A stretch of 28,782 nt of DNA from Sperchopsis tessellata (lineage: Eukaryota; Arthropoda; Insecta; Coleoptera; Hydrophilidae), in contig JAWQRN010000517.1 of the NCBI GenBank assembly GCA_033557685.1, forward strand, positions 1 to 28,782, in the 5' to 3' direction. The first letter of the stretch is position 1. Each line of letters starts with the position of its first letter. The notes below the pieces were generated by a model. The model was not told where the DNA came from, did no database searches, and saw nothing but the letters and a program-made list of their open reading frames with translations. Made by a program: the position numbers and the translations under genes. Shown here in pieces: positions 11,016-22,400 of this stretch.

Positions 11016-14000
11016 ATGACTTATATACTGCAATAGAACATGATTGGTTTTTATGCTCGTCGTGAGAATTTCCAAGTACTACTAAATCGCTTCCAACCAG
11101 TCTACAGAAGACAAATTTCCGTAGAAACCACCCTCAAAAAATAAATACTACACTACCTTCACAAAAAACCGCCAAAACCGACTTCGTGCAAATGGTGGAG
11201 TAATACATCTACCTTCCCAATTGGAAGTTGTAGTGGTCCGCCTCCAATACTCCTTTAACTCTCGTTTCTTTGTAACTTCCCCAAAACGAAGAACTGGACA
11301 GAGATGCGTTTGCTGATCTTCTAATACAACTCCCGTCTTCTTTGCTTATTCTTGAGAATTTTAACATACACAGTCCTTTATAGGGTTCTTCTTTTAAAAA
11401 CAATCGAGGATCTTTTATATCCGAGCCCATTGATGATTGCAACCTCGCTATATTAAATAATGGTCAACACACGTACCTAAATAGCGCATCAGGAAATGTG
11501 TCTAACATAGACCTGTCTCTTTACTCTCCTTCCCTTCTGCCTAAATTTTAATGGTCAGTCCATTCGGACTCTTCCGGTAGTGACCATTGACCCGATTGCC
11601 CTTTTTTCTTCTACCACTCTCCCTGTTTCTCCTCCTCCCCCTGCATGGAAAATTCATAACGCAAACTGGTTTTTTTTTTCCTCAATAGTTAATCTTGAAC
11701 CTCTTTCAAATGAATCCCATGACATATAACATAACTATTGAGTATGTAACTGACCGTATGATTGATGGAGCACATCAGGCAATCCCTACTACATCCTCCA
11801 CAGCTAGTCTCAAAAGAGTCCCATGATGGAATGACGAATACAAACACGCTTTACGTGAACAAAATTGGGCCTTCAGGAGTCTGCCGAAAATCTGGACACT
11901 TATAGAAGGAAATTGGCGATTGCACGAAGAATCGTAATTGAAAGTAAGAGAAAAAGTTGGTCGGAAAATGTCATCCCAGGAAGTATGTAGGAAAACGCGT
12001 TCTTTGTCGGGTAAAAAATGCTTCGCGTAGATTCCTACCTTAATAGTGGACAATTCTCATTTGATACTTCCTCGTGATATAGTTAACGAATTAGCTCTGA
12101 ACTTTGCAAGCATTTCTGATTCCTCTCACTATTCGACCAACTTCCTCGTACACAAAACGTCTGTTAAAATCTAAGACAGCCCCTCCAGTGTCCAGAAATG
12201 AGGAGGATTATAATTGTCCATTTGCAATCCGGGAATTGTCATCTGTTATTGGGAAGTTAAATAACTCCGATCCAAGAGAGGATAAAATACACTACCAGAT
12301 GGTTAAGCACCTCTGCCATAACATCATCAACATTCTCCTATTCCTCTACAACAGAATTTCGCTTCGCGATGAGTTTCCCAAAAAATGGAGAAGTTCTATT
12401 GTTGTCCCGATCCTCATGCTGGAAAAGACCGCCATTCACCTCAAAGTTACCGACTTTGTAAAATACTTGAAAAAATGGTCAACAGGTGATTAATGTAGTG
12501 CCTCGAAAGTAATCTCCTCATAAATATCCAGAGTGGCTTTAGACATGAGCGCTGCACAACGGACAACTTGGTCATGATCAGCGATGCTATTCAGAAGGTT
12601 TTCCTATATAAAAAATAAACCATGGCATTTTTCTTCAATTTGGAAAAGGCCTATGATACAACCTGGCGTTATGGTATCACTAGTAGTTTACACAGTTGGG
12701 GATTCAACGGGCACATAATGCAATTTATTTAAAATTTCCTTTCTGAGAGAGCGTTCCGAATGAGATTGGGAAATACCTTATCCGATCCATTCATCCAAAA
12801 GAATGGAGTCCCACAGGGCTCCACACTTGTATGCGCCCTCTTCCTCATAGCTATTAATGATGTTTTCAACTTTGTCCAGTCGCCTTTTCGACTGCTACTC
12901 TCCGTTGATAACCTGACTATCTACTGCTCCATTGACCACATTCCATCTGCGGAAAGATCTGCTCAGGCCTGCGTGAGAGGTGGTGCGACACAAGCGGTTT
13001 TAAAATTTAAGTCAGTCGGCATCCTATTTTCTACAAAGCGTTCGCTAAATCCAACCATAGAAATAAAATTTCACGGTAGAAATATCCTTTTTTCCGATTC
13101 TGCTTGTTATCTAGGTATGGAATTTGACAAGAAAAACATCTTGAATCATTAAAATCTAAATGTAATGCGCCAATTAATATAATGAGAATGCTGAATCATG
13201 CAACCTGGGGCTCATATAGAAAATCTCTCATATACATATATAGATCTCCGTTGAGATCCAAGATCAACTACGGTTATTTAGCGTACGCTTCTTCGGCCAA
13301 ATCTCACCTAATGAAACTAAACCCAGTCCACCATAGGGGGGATTCATTTGGCAAGCGGAGCTTTCCGCACAAGCCCCGTAGAAAATCTTTACGCAAAGAG
13401 TGGCGAACCATCTCTATCATCTAGAAGAAACCTACTGCTGCTTACCTACACTGTCACTAAAAAACCTACTCCCTTTAATCTGACCTATCCTCCTTTATTT
13501 CATTGCTATGGTTTCAACAATATACCCACTCGAAAAAACATTTATCTCACATTTCCTTGGTATAAATATTCCTACCACTGTTCTCTCCCAAGTGCTCCTT
13601 CTCGTTAATTCTCCCGACATACTATTTAACCTCCACGCTCTCCCCAAAAACACCACTGTTCCGGTTCAATATCAACAACTCTTCCAGCAACTTTTGTTTA
13701 ATTTCCCGAATCACAAAACAATTTACACTGACGGCTCAAAGTCATCTCGTGGTATTGGCTTTGCTGCAGTCTACAACCAGTTCTCGGTTGGAAGAAAGCA
13801 CCCCGACTTTTCATCGGTCCTAACTGATAAGTTCTATCACTTCACTCTGTCACACAGATTACCCTCAACTCCAGACACTCAAAATTCCCAACAATATCTG
13901 ACAGTTTGAGCAGTTTAACAATCCTTCTCTTGTACATTCCCGAGAACCCCATTGTAGGCATAATTAACGATAACCTTTCTACTCTCCGTACTTGGGGTAA

Positions 14001-14519
14001 CGAAATGATTTTTATGTGGGTGCGCGGACACACTGGAATTGGAGGAAATGAGTTGGCTGACAAAGCAGCGAAAAATGCTGCTGAAGATGGCCATGTATGC
14101 CATGATGTAATTATTAAAAATTTTAAGACTTTTGTAAAACAAAAATGCTTAATGCCTGGTAAGATCAATGGTGTGCAACAACTTCCAACAAGCTAAGAGC
14201 TATTAAGGAAACGATAAAGCCTTGGAACCATTGCTCCCAATCCAACAAGGCAGATGAGGTAGCATTGACCAGATTGAGGATAGAGCATTGTAGGCTGACA
14301 CACTCCTATCTTCTCCGAGGGGAAACCCCGCCAATATGTTCAGAATGTTCCAGAGTCATATCGGGTAGGCACATCCTGGAGTAATATCCTATATACTCTC
14401 GTGATAGGAACACGTTGGGTCTTTCCAACTCCCTCCAAATAATCCTGCAGAACATGAAATGTACCCTCCATGACTTATTTAAATTCTCGAGGCTTTCCAA
14501 ACTTATTGGTAAAGTTTGA
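11016..14519 (+). pseudogene. LINE ORF2: APE endonuclease, reverse transcriptase, RNase H (broken)
   Basis: From the ATG at 11016 the frame reads MTYILQ, stop, NMIGFYARRENFQVLLN, the start of an APE endonuclease. Later endonuclease blocks are LLILENFNIHSP (Asp of the GDFN box changed to Asn), SNIDLSLYSP and SDSSGSDH (about 11340-11590). RT pieces follow: 12104-12493, with the DKIHYQMVKHL block; FFNLEKAYDTTW at 12631; and NGVPQGSTLV near 12810. SVDNLTIYCS at 12901 stands in place of YADD. RNase H pieces are TIYTDGSKSSRGIGFAAVYN (in 13508-13909), ISDSLSSL (about 13895) and WVRGHTGIGGNELADKAAK (13906-14196). The C-terminal stretch reads LRIEHCRLTHSYLLRGE and CSECSRV, ending in a TGA at 14517-14519. 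At least several frameshifts and stops separate these pieces. Confidence 0.88.
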
Positions 14520-14749
14520 ATATCCATCCTGAACTGTTTCTTTTGTACGTGACTAACATACTTGTGTTGCTTGTGAAACTGTATGTTTGTTCTATGTTTC
14601 TATATGTTTATTGAGGAAATCTATTTTGTGTTTAAAAAAAAGATAAATCATAAATGTGTTTAGGTCTGCGGACAACTTGTAAGGGGCATTTACTTGCCCA
14701 GGCGATAATAGCCTTGATGCTTATGCGCCCTTAACTAAACATTCAATCA
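14520..14749 (+). other. LINE 3' untranslated region
   Basis: Contains a run of eight A's near 14634, a small hairpin GGGCA/TGCCC (14684-14688 and 14695-14699, six-base loop) and GATGCTTATGCGCCCTTAA before the tail CATTCAATCAA. Such a 3' structure may be the RT recognition site; that is inference. Confidence 0.7.
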
Positions 14750-14762
14750 ATTGTATATACAT
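14750..14762. repeat. Right 13-bp target-site duplication of the LINE
   Basis: ATTGTATATACAT, matching 8955-8967 exactly. Confidence 0.88.
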
Positions 14763-14955
14763 GTTCAGTTTATAAAATATATCTGATTATTTTTCACCCG
14801 TAAACGAAGGAAGAAAAGGTAGAGTCACTGCAATTATAGATTGTATGAATGGCATACATAGATAGGATACTGGTCACCATTACAGCAATTTATCGGATGT
14901 AAATGAAAACAGTTTCGCCCCTTGTTTTGCTACAAATGTTTTGAATACACAACAT

Positions 14956-15147
14956 ATTTGAAATTATCTGACAAAAATGCAAATCTTACAATTCCACAAT
15001 TATTAAACCTAATTCATGAGAAGATTTTAAATCAAATATTGTAAAATTTAACAATTTTGTGTAATATTTGATTTAAAATCTTCTCATGAATTAGGTTTAA
15101 TAATTGTGGAATTGTAAAATTTGCATTTTTGTCAGATAATTTCAAAT
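14956..15147. repeat. Large inverted repeat, 85-bp arms
   Basis: Arms 14956-15040 and 15063-15147 are reverse complements with a single mismatch (position 14985). They are separated by a 22-base AT-rich spacer. The transcript or single strand would fold into an almost perfect hairpin. The right arm continues into a minus-strand frame (15032-15274, MNVSDLIKLDSDIDEDNSK...) that I do not recognise; part of that frame is simply the arm. It may be a fold-back duplication or a MITE. Confidence 0.92.
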
Positions 15148-17931
15148 AATTTTTAGATTGGTAACATTCAAGTATTAATGTTTCATATATGTCCTCATTG
15201 TATTGGCCTATTAATATTTTAGAATTGTCTTCGTCAATGTCGCTATCAAGTTTTATTAAATCAGATACATTCAAATCTGTCTGTTTTTATATGATTCGTT
15301 TCTTTTTATAGCTGCACGATCCTTTTTAATACCTCATTTTATTCCTGGTTTCTTCTTCGAACTGTTTGTCTACTGTATTTTTATTTGTATTGCGGGTAAT
15401 TCATGCAAACATAGCCTTGTTATATTCTACAGACGTTTAATGACTATTAATTATTCTTAAAACATTATCCTAATCACAAAATCCTTCCGAAGTGCTTATT
15501 TTAGAGAATATTTTAGATACGAAGCAAAATATGTAACCTTTAGATTTGAAATGCGATATCCAAGATCTATTAATATTTTATCCATTTGTTAGCTTTTTTA
15601 TAAAATATTTTTTTTTAGTTTGATGTAATGGGCCAGTGTGCAACATCACTATACTGATTCAAATCATCATTTTCATTGATTTTAACATGAATATGTATGT
15701 ACATAATTAAATTATATTTTTTTATTTTGCTTTATCTTGAATATTTATTTTGTTGATACTGAGAAACCTCATTTATTTTGTTATTATTATTTTGATCTTC
15801 AGTATCGTTTTGGTAATCAGGTTTATTTCCTTCATCGTGTATTGTGACAAAATGAAAAGTTTTTTGATAATTTGAAATTTCTGCAAGTTTTTGTTCCTTT
15901 ATTTTTTTTTTTAGGATCCACTGGGATAGTTACGTCCAGACGTTATTATCAGTTAACTTATCTAAAATAATTATTAGTGCTGAAAATATGTTAGGGTAAA
16001 ATAAAGTATTTTCTTACAATTATTAGGGATTAAGTCGATATATCACCAATTTTCCAATTACAAAATTATAACTAAACAGCCAAAGATTTTTAATCAAAAC
16101 CAAAAATCACCACGAATAAAATTAGAAATACAAAATTTTAAAAACTTGAAACCTCTTTCGAATAAACACAAAAGATTAACTAAACACGGTTTTCAATTCA
16201 AATCATTGCCTTCTTGATTGGATTGGCCGTAATCTTCTACAGTCCGACAAATTTAGTCTGACCTGTGAAGGTCGGTTGCGCACTAACAAAAACTTAAAAT
16301 GTGTGAAAAAGATATCAGTTTGCTTTCGTGTCGTAAACTTCTCAAAAAGTATAGTCAGTGCAGCAAATTATGGAGTTTTGATCAAAGCTACTCAGTAATC
16401 TCACTAACGCACACAGCAAAGAAAAATATAAGCGGCTATGTTGCGCTAACCAAACATTTGTGTGTTAGTATATTTTTGTCCGTTTGTTGAGATTGTAGCG
16501 ACGTGTAAATATTATTTATTTATTTATTCATTTAAATTGGTGTATATTTCTACAAAGTATTGACTTATTAAGTATCACAATTTTAAACAAATTTAGTTTT
16601 TCACTTATCCTAGACAGAATTCTGATATGAAGGATAACAATATTGTGGACTAATTTATTGCTTTAATTTTAATAAACTAGTATAAAACCTTAATATCCTA
16701 AACCTATGTGTATTATAGAAATATATATAAAACAAAACAATAACTGTAACACTATAAACTATATTTAATGTAGAAAATGATTATTCATAACTTAATTTAA
16801 ACTAAGTATGGTACTCAAAACAGAGTTTTGAAAGAATTAATGTTAAGTTTAAATATAATTATATAATACATATTATCTATTGAAGTTTATACAATTAATA
16901 TAATTAAATTGCCGGTACAATATTAGTGCAGAATAAATATCCCCTGGTAACAAATATTTTTACAGAAAAACTATATCTTAAATGAATAAACATACATCTC
17001 GTAATGCACACGTATATTTGATAAGCACTTATGCACCTAACAGTCGTCCAACTTTAAGCGAGAAATCACAGTAGCTAATTTTAGACCCGTAAGCCCCGAT
17101 TGCAATGGATAGACTAATTCCTTTTACCGTAGACTGGGTATTACTGCACTAAATTACCAGATATGTTTTGTTATCGTCAATTTTGTATGTAGTTAAAAAA
17201 AAGAACTATTATGTTAAGAACTTGTACTTCTTAAACTGCTTGAGGGGAGCTATTATTGCGGGGCCCTGAAGCTTCAGCTTAATTAGTGTCATAGTTAATC
17301 CGCCACTGTGTAGTCTTCATTAGCAAATTTGTTCACATAAGAGTAACATACTTACAGCAAGTATTTTTACATGCTAACGACATGCATTCTCACGCCAAGA
17401 GGAAGTACATATAATAATGCAAGTAAATGTTTGGATAGCTAGAAGTGCTACAAATGTTAGTCTAAAGAGTAGTTTTATAAAATATAAAACGCGCTAAACA
17501 TGCTTTTAAAAGCGGTATATAAAAAACCAGTTAAAATATATAGTTTTCAAGATCCCTCGAATTCTAAACAATTGCTCACGTTCACTTAACATGCAATTAA
17601 AGATGATACATTAAAGTTTCAATACGATTCGTACAGTCTTCATTTCAAATCTAGCCACCCAAAATAACTCTGAGTCTGAACTGGGTACTCAAAAAAAATA
17701 TCAATTTATATTTCGAGGAGGAAGTTCAAAACGACTATCGAATAATTTCGTTGTTCAACCCCAACTTTTAAATCTCAAATGGCACTCACTACCTTGTGAT
17801 ACACCATTTTAAAGAGCGTAAAAAATCTTACATTTCGGAGCAAAATTGAAATCGGTTCACGCATTTGTGAGATAGCAAATTAAAACTATTTTTTTCCTGA
17901 AATACGGTGGTGCTTCGAGGCGTCCCTGGAA
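15148..17931. other. AT-rich region without recognised genes
   Basis: I see stops in all frames. A patch at 16200-16500 is less AT-rich and has a short frame (16299-16490), but it has no similarity I know. Another patch at about 17240-17310 (GCGGGGCCCTGAAGCTTCAG) looks like repeat-derived sequence but I cannot place it. The missing upstream exons of the serpin gene were looked for here and not found. Confidence 0.5.
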
Positions 17932-18272
17932 AATAAGCTACTACCTTATAAGGCCATAATCAAGCCAATCTGGACATACGGTATTCAGCTCTAGGGTACC
18001 GCTGTGAACTCAAACATCGAGATACTACACTCTTTCAAAATAAAGTGCTACGTGCCATCGTTGACGTACCTTGGTACATGCCCAACAGAGTTATCCATCA
18101 TGATATTTCTTTTGCTTCTATTAAGAAAGAAATCAAAAAATGTAGCGCAGGCTATCGCGAAAGACTCATAGTGCATCCCAATGTTCTTGCCAATCAACTG
18201 ATAGTGCTAAGCTATGTATTTCGCAGACTTAAGAGATTTAGACCTAGTAAACAGATTTTAAAGGTGGTGTGA
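17932..18272 (+). pseudogene. Jockey-type LINE RT C-terminal relic
   Basis: From 17932 the frame reads KAIIKPIWTYGIQL, stop, GTAVNSNIEILHSF. After a one-base shift it reads KVLRAIVDVPWYMPNRVIHH and then IKKEIKKCSAGYRERLIVHP to a stop at 18270-18272. This is the conserved segment after the RT palm in jockey-clade LINEs (pattern IWTYGIQLWG...NKVLR...APWYVPN). One stop and one frameshift make it a dead, 5'- and 3'-truncated fragment. It is a different element from the LINE at 8968. Confidence 0.85.
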
Positions 18273-18682
18273 TAACTAGCTTATCTCCAAGAACATACCA
18301 AAGACAGAGTTAAAGTACGCTCACATGCTTGCAGAATTGCGAAATCCGAATTGAGGAACGTTTCTTATTGGCAAGTAAACTCTAAGTTTAACGGTAGGAA
18401 ATATTCGTCCGAATGTTTTATGAAAATTGCAGTGCCGCAAAAAGTTAAATCTGTTTTATCTTTTTGCGAAATTCGGGTCGCCATCTTTAATTTCGTTGCC
18501 GGTATCTATGTCCGTCGCGTGTGCGGTTATTAACAGCATTTACAGAATTATTATAGCTACAGACACAAATTCTTCGAACTTTTTAATTTAATAGAAATCT
18601 TTTGATTTGAACACGAGAATGCCAATTACCCGGGAACATTTAGAAAAGTCCAGGATAAATTTGAAAACAGTCTTTGATAGTC
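18273..18682. other. No recognised feature
   Basis: A short frame at 18351-18533 shows nothing familiar. I see no RNA or repeat here. Confidence 0.45.
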
Positions 18683-18851
18683 TGTGTAGAGGCTCTGAAA
18701 ACAGTACCGACGTTTTTTTCAGTATTTCAAGGGACATTTTCAAAATAAGCGATGTGCCCTAGAAATAGTGGAATCAATTGTTCGGAGCCTGTTCACTGTT
18801 TCCGCCCAAAAACACCATTCATATAGATACTAGCCGTGGAAGATGCTATTT
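18683..18851 (-). mobile_element. PLE-B terminal repeat copy with inverted arm
   Basis: It begins TGTGTAGAGGCTCTGAAAAC and continues with degenerate CCGACGTTT and GGGACATTTTCAAAATAAG blocks. It ends with the inverse of the left arm (GTTTCCGCCCAAAAACACCA, then CATTCATATAGATACTAGCC). So this copy has the family's internal block plus one inverted arm. It lies about 560 bases upstream of the serpin exon. Confidence 0.75.
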
Positions 18852-19021
18852 CCATAAAGAAAAAACCAGTAATGCACATACATTGATTTTACAAGAAAAA
18901 AGTCGTTATAATAAGCTATTCAAACTTCAAAAAATAATTTTGACAAGGTCCTGGAAATCGTAGTCCCTACAATATGACTTTTCACTTGTTTTGGATCAAT
19001 AGTAGAATTAATTATTGCATA

Positions 19022-19292
19022 GTCATCTCGTTAGCTCGGTGACTAAATACTAGGCAACTAAGTGTATGGTCTCGGGTTCGAGACTCAGAGGCGGTCGGCT
19101 TTTTGTGATTAGGGAAAAGTCTTTGTGGTAATCGTCTTTCGGGAGATATGTAAAACTGTGCACGTAAAATAACCCAATTCCAGCTGGGTCACTGGATGTA
19201 GTAAAATTCCCAGGTGTGGGAGCCTCAGTGATTGATCATGGCAGCGGAAATAGGCCGACGTTAAATAAACAAATAAAAAAAATTAATGCACA
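19022..19292 (+). mobile_element. tRNA-derived SINE
   Basis: The head contains a Pol III box A-like TAGCTCGGTGAC (19032-19043) and a box B GGTTCGAGACT (19075-19085), spaced as in a tRNA. A tRNA-unrelated body follows (AGTCTTTGTGGTAATCGTCT...GGGAGATATG) and an A-rich tail TTAAATAAACAAATAAAAAA. Flanking ATTATTGCA (19011-19019) and ATTAATGCA (19282-19290) may be an imperfect target-site duplication. It ends only about 120 bases before the splice acceptor of the serpin exon. No tRNA cloverleaf survives, so it is not a tRNA gene. Confidence 0.75.
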
Positions 19293-19410
19293 GAATAAAT
19301 TGTCCACAGCTTGAAAAATACTTAATATCAGAATAAATTTTTTAAATCTATGAATAGGTTGTGTTAAATAATTTTTAACATCATACAACTAATACACTTA
19401 TTTGTTGCAG

Positions 19411-22400
19411 TGTGGTAACATCAGTCTCGGTCATAGTAGACAATGAAAAAGGGAATCAAGCTTATTTTGCTGACGCTGTAGGAAGACCAGTTTCAAAACC
19501 TATGACCGCTGCACAACTTGCAAGTCCTATCAACTTACTTAATCCAGATCGGTATGAATTCTATACATTTGATGATAACGGTGATCTCGTCAAAAGACTA
19601 ATGACTCTAGAAGAGATACAAAGCATCATTGCTAATGGCGATGGTGAAAATTTTAACATGCATTTGGATGCAATGCCAGAAAAGAAAGTTGATGATGTTG
19701 TCAGCAATGTCCAAAATGTTCTTAAAGGAGAAATTGAATCTCATAAGCCTGACATTAAGCCAATTTTGGACACTCCTGATGTTTCCTCAACATGGAATAT
19801 GATTTTACCTACTATTTTTGGAAATTCTGGAGATGACATCAAACCTGATAAACCACAATTACAAACTGCATTAACACCAGATACAATTATTATGGTAGAT
19901 ACAGAATTACCTCTGGAGTCAGTCACCAAAATATCTGACACTAAGCCATCTACACTTGTCACTGAACCACCAATGAAACAAGAATTTGTTACATTTTTCT
20001 CTGTGGGTAACAATAAAGACAAAATCTCAACCGAAATACCAATTCTCTCAACTGAAAGACAAACAACCATTTATGTTACACCTACACAAGCCATTAAGGA
20101 ACCTAACCCAAAACCAACTGTACCTATTCCACCAAAAAAAGAAGTCATTCCGATGATATCTGTGACAATCATTCCTAATGCCAGTGCTATATCAGATTCT
20201 CAGACACAAAAAACTCCAGATACACTTGAATCATCTCCAATTGTAACAGTTAAGCCTACTGCTGTGAAACCAAGTGAAACTAGTTTAGCAGATTTGGCAG
20301 AATCACAAAAATTAATAGCAAATGCAAGCACTCACAAACCAGTTTATATTACTAAAGGACCCATTTCCATTATGACTTCTCTTCAAACTTCATCAACAAC
20401 AACTACTACCACTACAAAATTGCCTCTCTTATTTAGTACCACAATGGTAGAAGATGACAAAACTACTGAAATGCCAGCAAATACCAAACCAACAATAGGC
20501 ACCGAAAAGAATTCCCCATCCAGCATTTTTGCTGAATCGGAGAGTAGTGAAATTACCAAACAACAAATGAAAGATAAAACTGAAGTAACCACGAGTTTGT
20601 CAACTGAAAAATCTAAAACTACTGTTAACATTATTCCTTTGTCTTCTAAAATGGAATCAACTACCAAAGAATATACAACTATCAGGTCAACAGTTCCACA
20701 AGAACCATATACAGAAGTATTGGAAACAAGTAGTTTACAAAGTTCTTCCAAAGCACCAACAACATCTGTTTCCTATGACTTGATTCAAGAAAGTACTGAA
20801 GAATTAAAGACTAGTGCTTCGGAAAATATTAGACCAATAACCTCAACTACCAATTATCGACCTATTATATATATTTTGACAACTCCAGAAAATAGCCCAA
20901 ACCAACATTTCACTACTACTAAAAGTAATACGATGTCATTTAGTATAGTACCTACAACTGAAAAAAACATAGAAGGTGAAAAAGAAACAATAACAGTATC
21001 AATCTTAACAACTGATTCTCCAATAACAGAAAAAATAAACAAAACAAAAACAACTCAAAAATATGAAAGCTCATCAGCAAAAATAGTTGAAAAAGGAGAA
21101 ACAAATGAGGTAAATGATAACAAAAACATACAAGAGCCTACAACAGAATTTTTAGATTTAGGTGAAAATCCTACTGTCACTGAATTATTAAATCAATTAC
21201 TTGAGTCAACAGATATTTACGAAATAAACTCCCAGTTGTCAGATGTGACTCAGAAAATTCTAACACAACAAGATTCTAAGACAACTGATTATCCAAACAC
21301 TGTTGAGGTGGACTTGTCAAATGAGACTTCTGAAGAAACTACTAAAGAGAATTTTATTGAAGCGGAATCTTCAAATACTTTAGAAAAAATTCCACTTATT
21401 TTAAAAGAGGTTGAAATTCCTACTACTCGAAAACAGGATGCTACAACAATTAAAAATGACATAACAGAAACTACACCTTTAGAACAACAAACTACTTTCG
21501 AAACTAGTGAAAGCGAAACAACATCATTCTTAACAACACTTCAAGATAGAGCAGATACTTCATCTTCATCAGAATCTACAGTAATAAGTAATGTAGATGA
21601 CCTTTTAACTCAGGCAGTTGCAAATATTCTTGATGCCCCAATAAAAAATGAAAAAGAAGCAGTACAAGTTCAAAGTATAATGGTGAATTCAAATACAAAG
21701 CCCATGAAAGAAGTCCAATCTGAAAGTGCTACAATAGCTTCAATGCTTTTAACAAATGCAAACGAACCCACAATATTACTTGATAGTGATAATGATAATG
21801 ATGATGATGATAATGACGGGAATGAAAACAAACCATTAAGTGATTCTGTTAATAGTTTAATATCACAAGTTGTAGGAAAAGATGAGCCTACTATGACAAA
21901 CATGAATAAGTATCAAACAACAACAGAAGCAGCCCTTGATAGTACAACTCAAACATTGAAGGAAGAAATATACGATACTGCCACAGCTTCATCATTAGAA
22001 ATTAATAAAGTCTCGGAATATACTACCACGAGCCAGGAAATCAAAACTACTCAAACAAACTCTAGAACAGAAGTTCCCCATGATGTTCACGTTATTATAT
22101 ACAGAACCACACAAGCTAGTGTAATCAACAAAGTACCTGAAACTACATCTACACCAATTAATAAAGTTGAAAAGATTGATGATGAAAAAGAATTCATTAC
22201 ACCTACTGAAAGTCCAAAGAAAGCTGAAGAGACTACAAAGGTAGTTAATGAAGATCCTTCAAACAGTGACAATGAAACAACTAACAATAATGGAGAAATG
22301 ATTGAAATTACTGCAGTAACCAGGCCCTCCAATAAAGAAAATAAAAATATAACATCAGCTACTATACCAAATACTAAACTACCCGTTCAATCAGATATAG

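Larger units (their letters stand above)
8968..14749 (+). mobile_element. Full-span non-LTR retrotransposon (I/jockey-like, with RNase H), ORFs broken
   Basis: A 5782-bp insertion bounded by perfect 13-bp direct repeats, so the ends are well defined. Its order is a GC-rich 5' leader (8968-9590), ORF1 with zinc knuckles (9591-11004), ORF2 with APE endonuclease, reverse transcriptase and RNase H plus a C-terminal CCHC-like segment (11016-14519), and a 3' leader ending in TTAACTAAACATTCAATCAA rather than a long poly(A). RNase H together with APE and an ORF1 knuckle protein places it near the I, Ingi or LOA-type clades or the arthropod X-element/jockey relatives; I cannot settle which. Its GC-rich leader contrasts with the AT-rich host DNA. 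Frameshifts, stops and altered catalytic residues mean it cannot move by itself. Confidence 0.9.

Noticed and set aside
15032..15274. Minus-strand 80-codon frame
   Set aside because: Part of it is one arm and the spacer of the inverted repeat, and I recognise no family. It could be a transposon fragment, but I cannot support a gene.
16299..16490. 63-codon frame as a first exon of the serpin gene
   Set aside because: It has no signal-peptide-like start and no convincing donor in the needed phase.
19022..19093. tRNA gene suggested by box A and box B
   Set aside because: No cloverleaf can be drawn, and the sequence continues into a SINE body with an A-rich tail.
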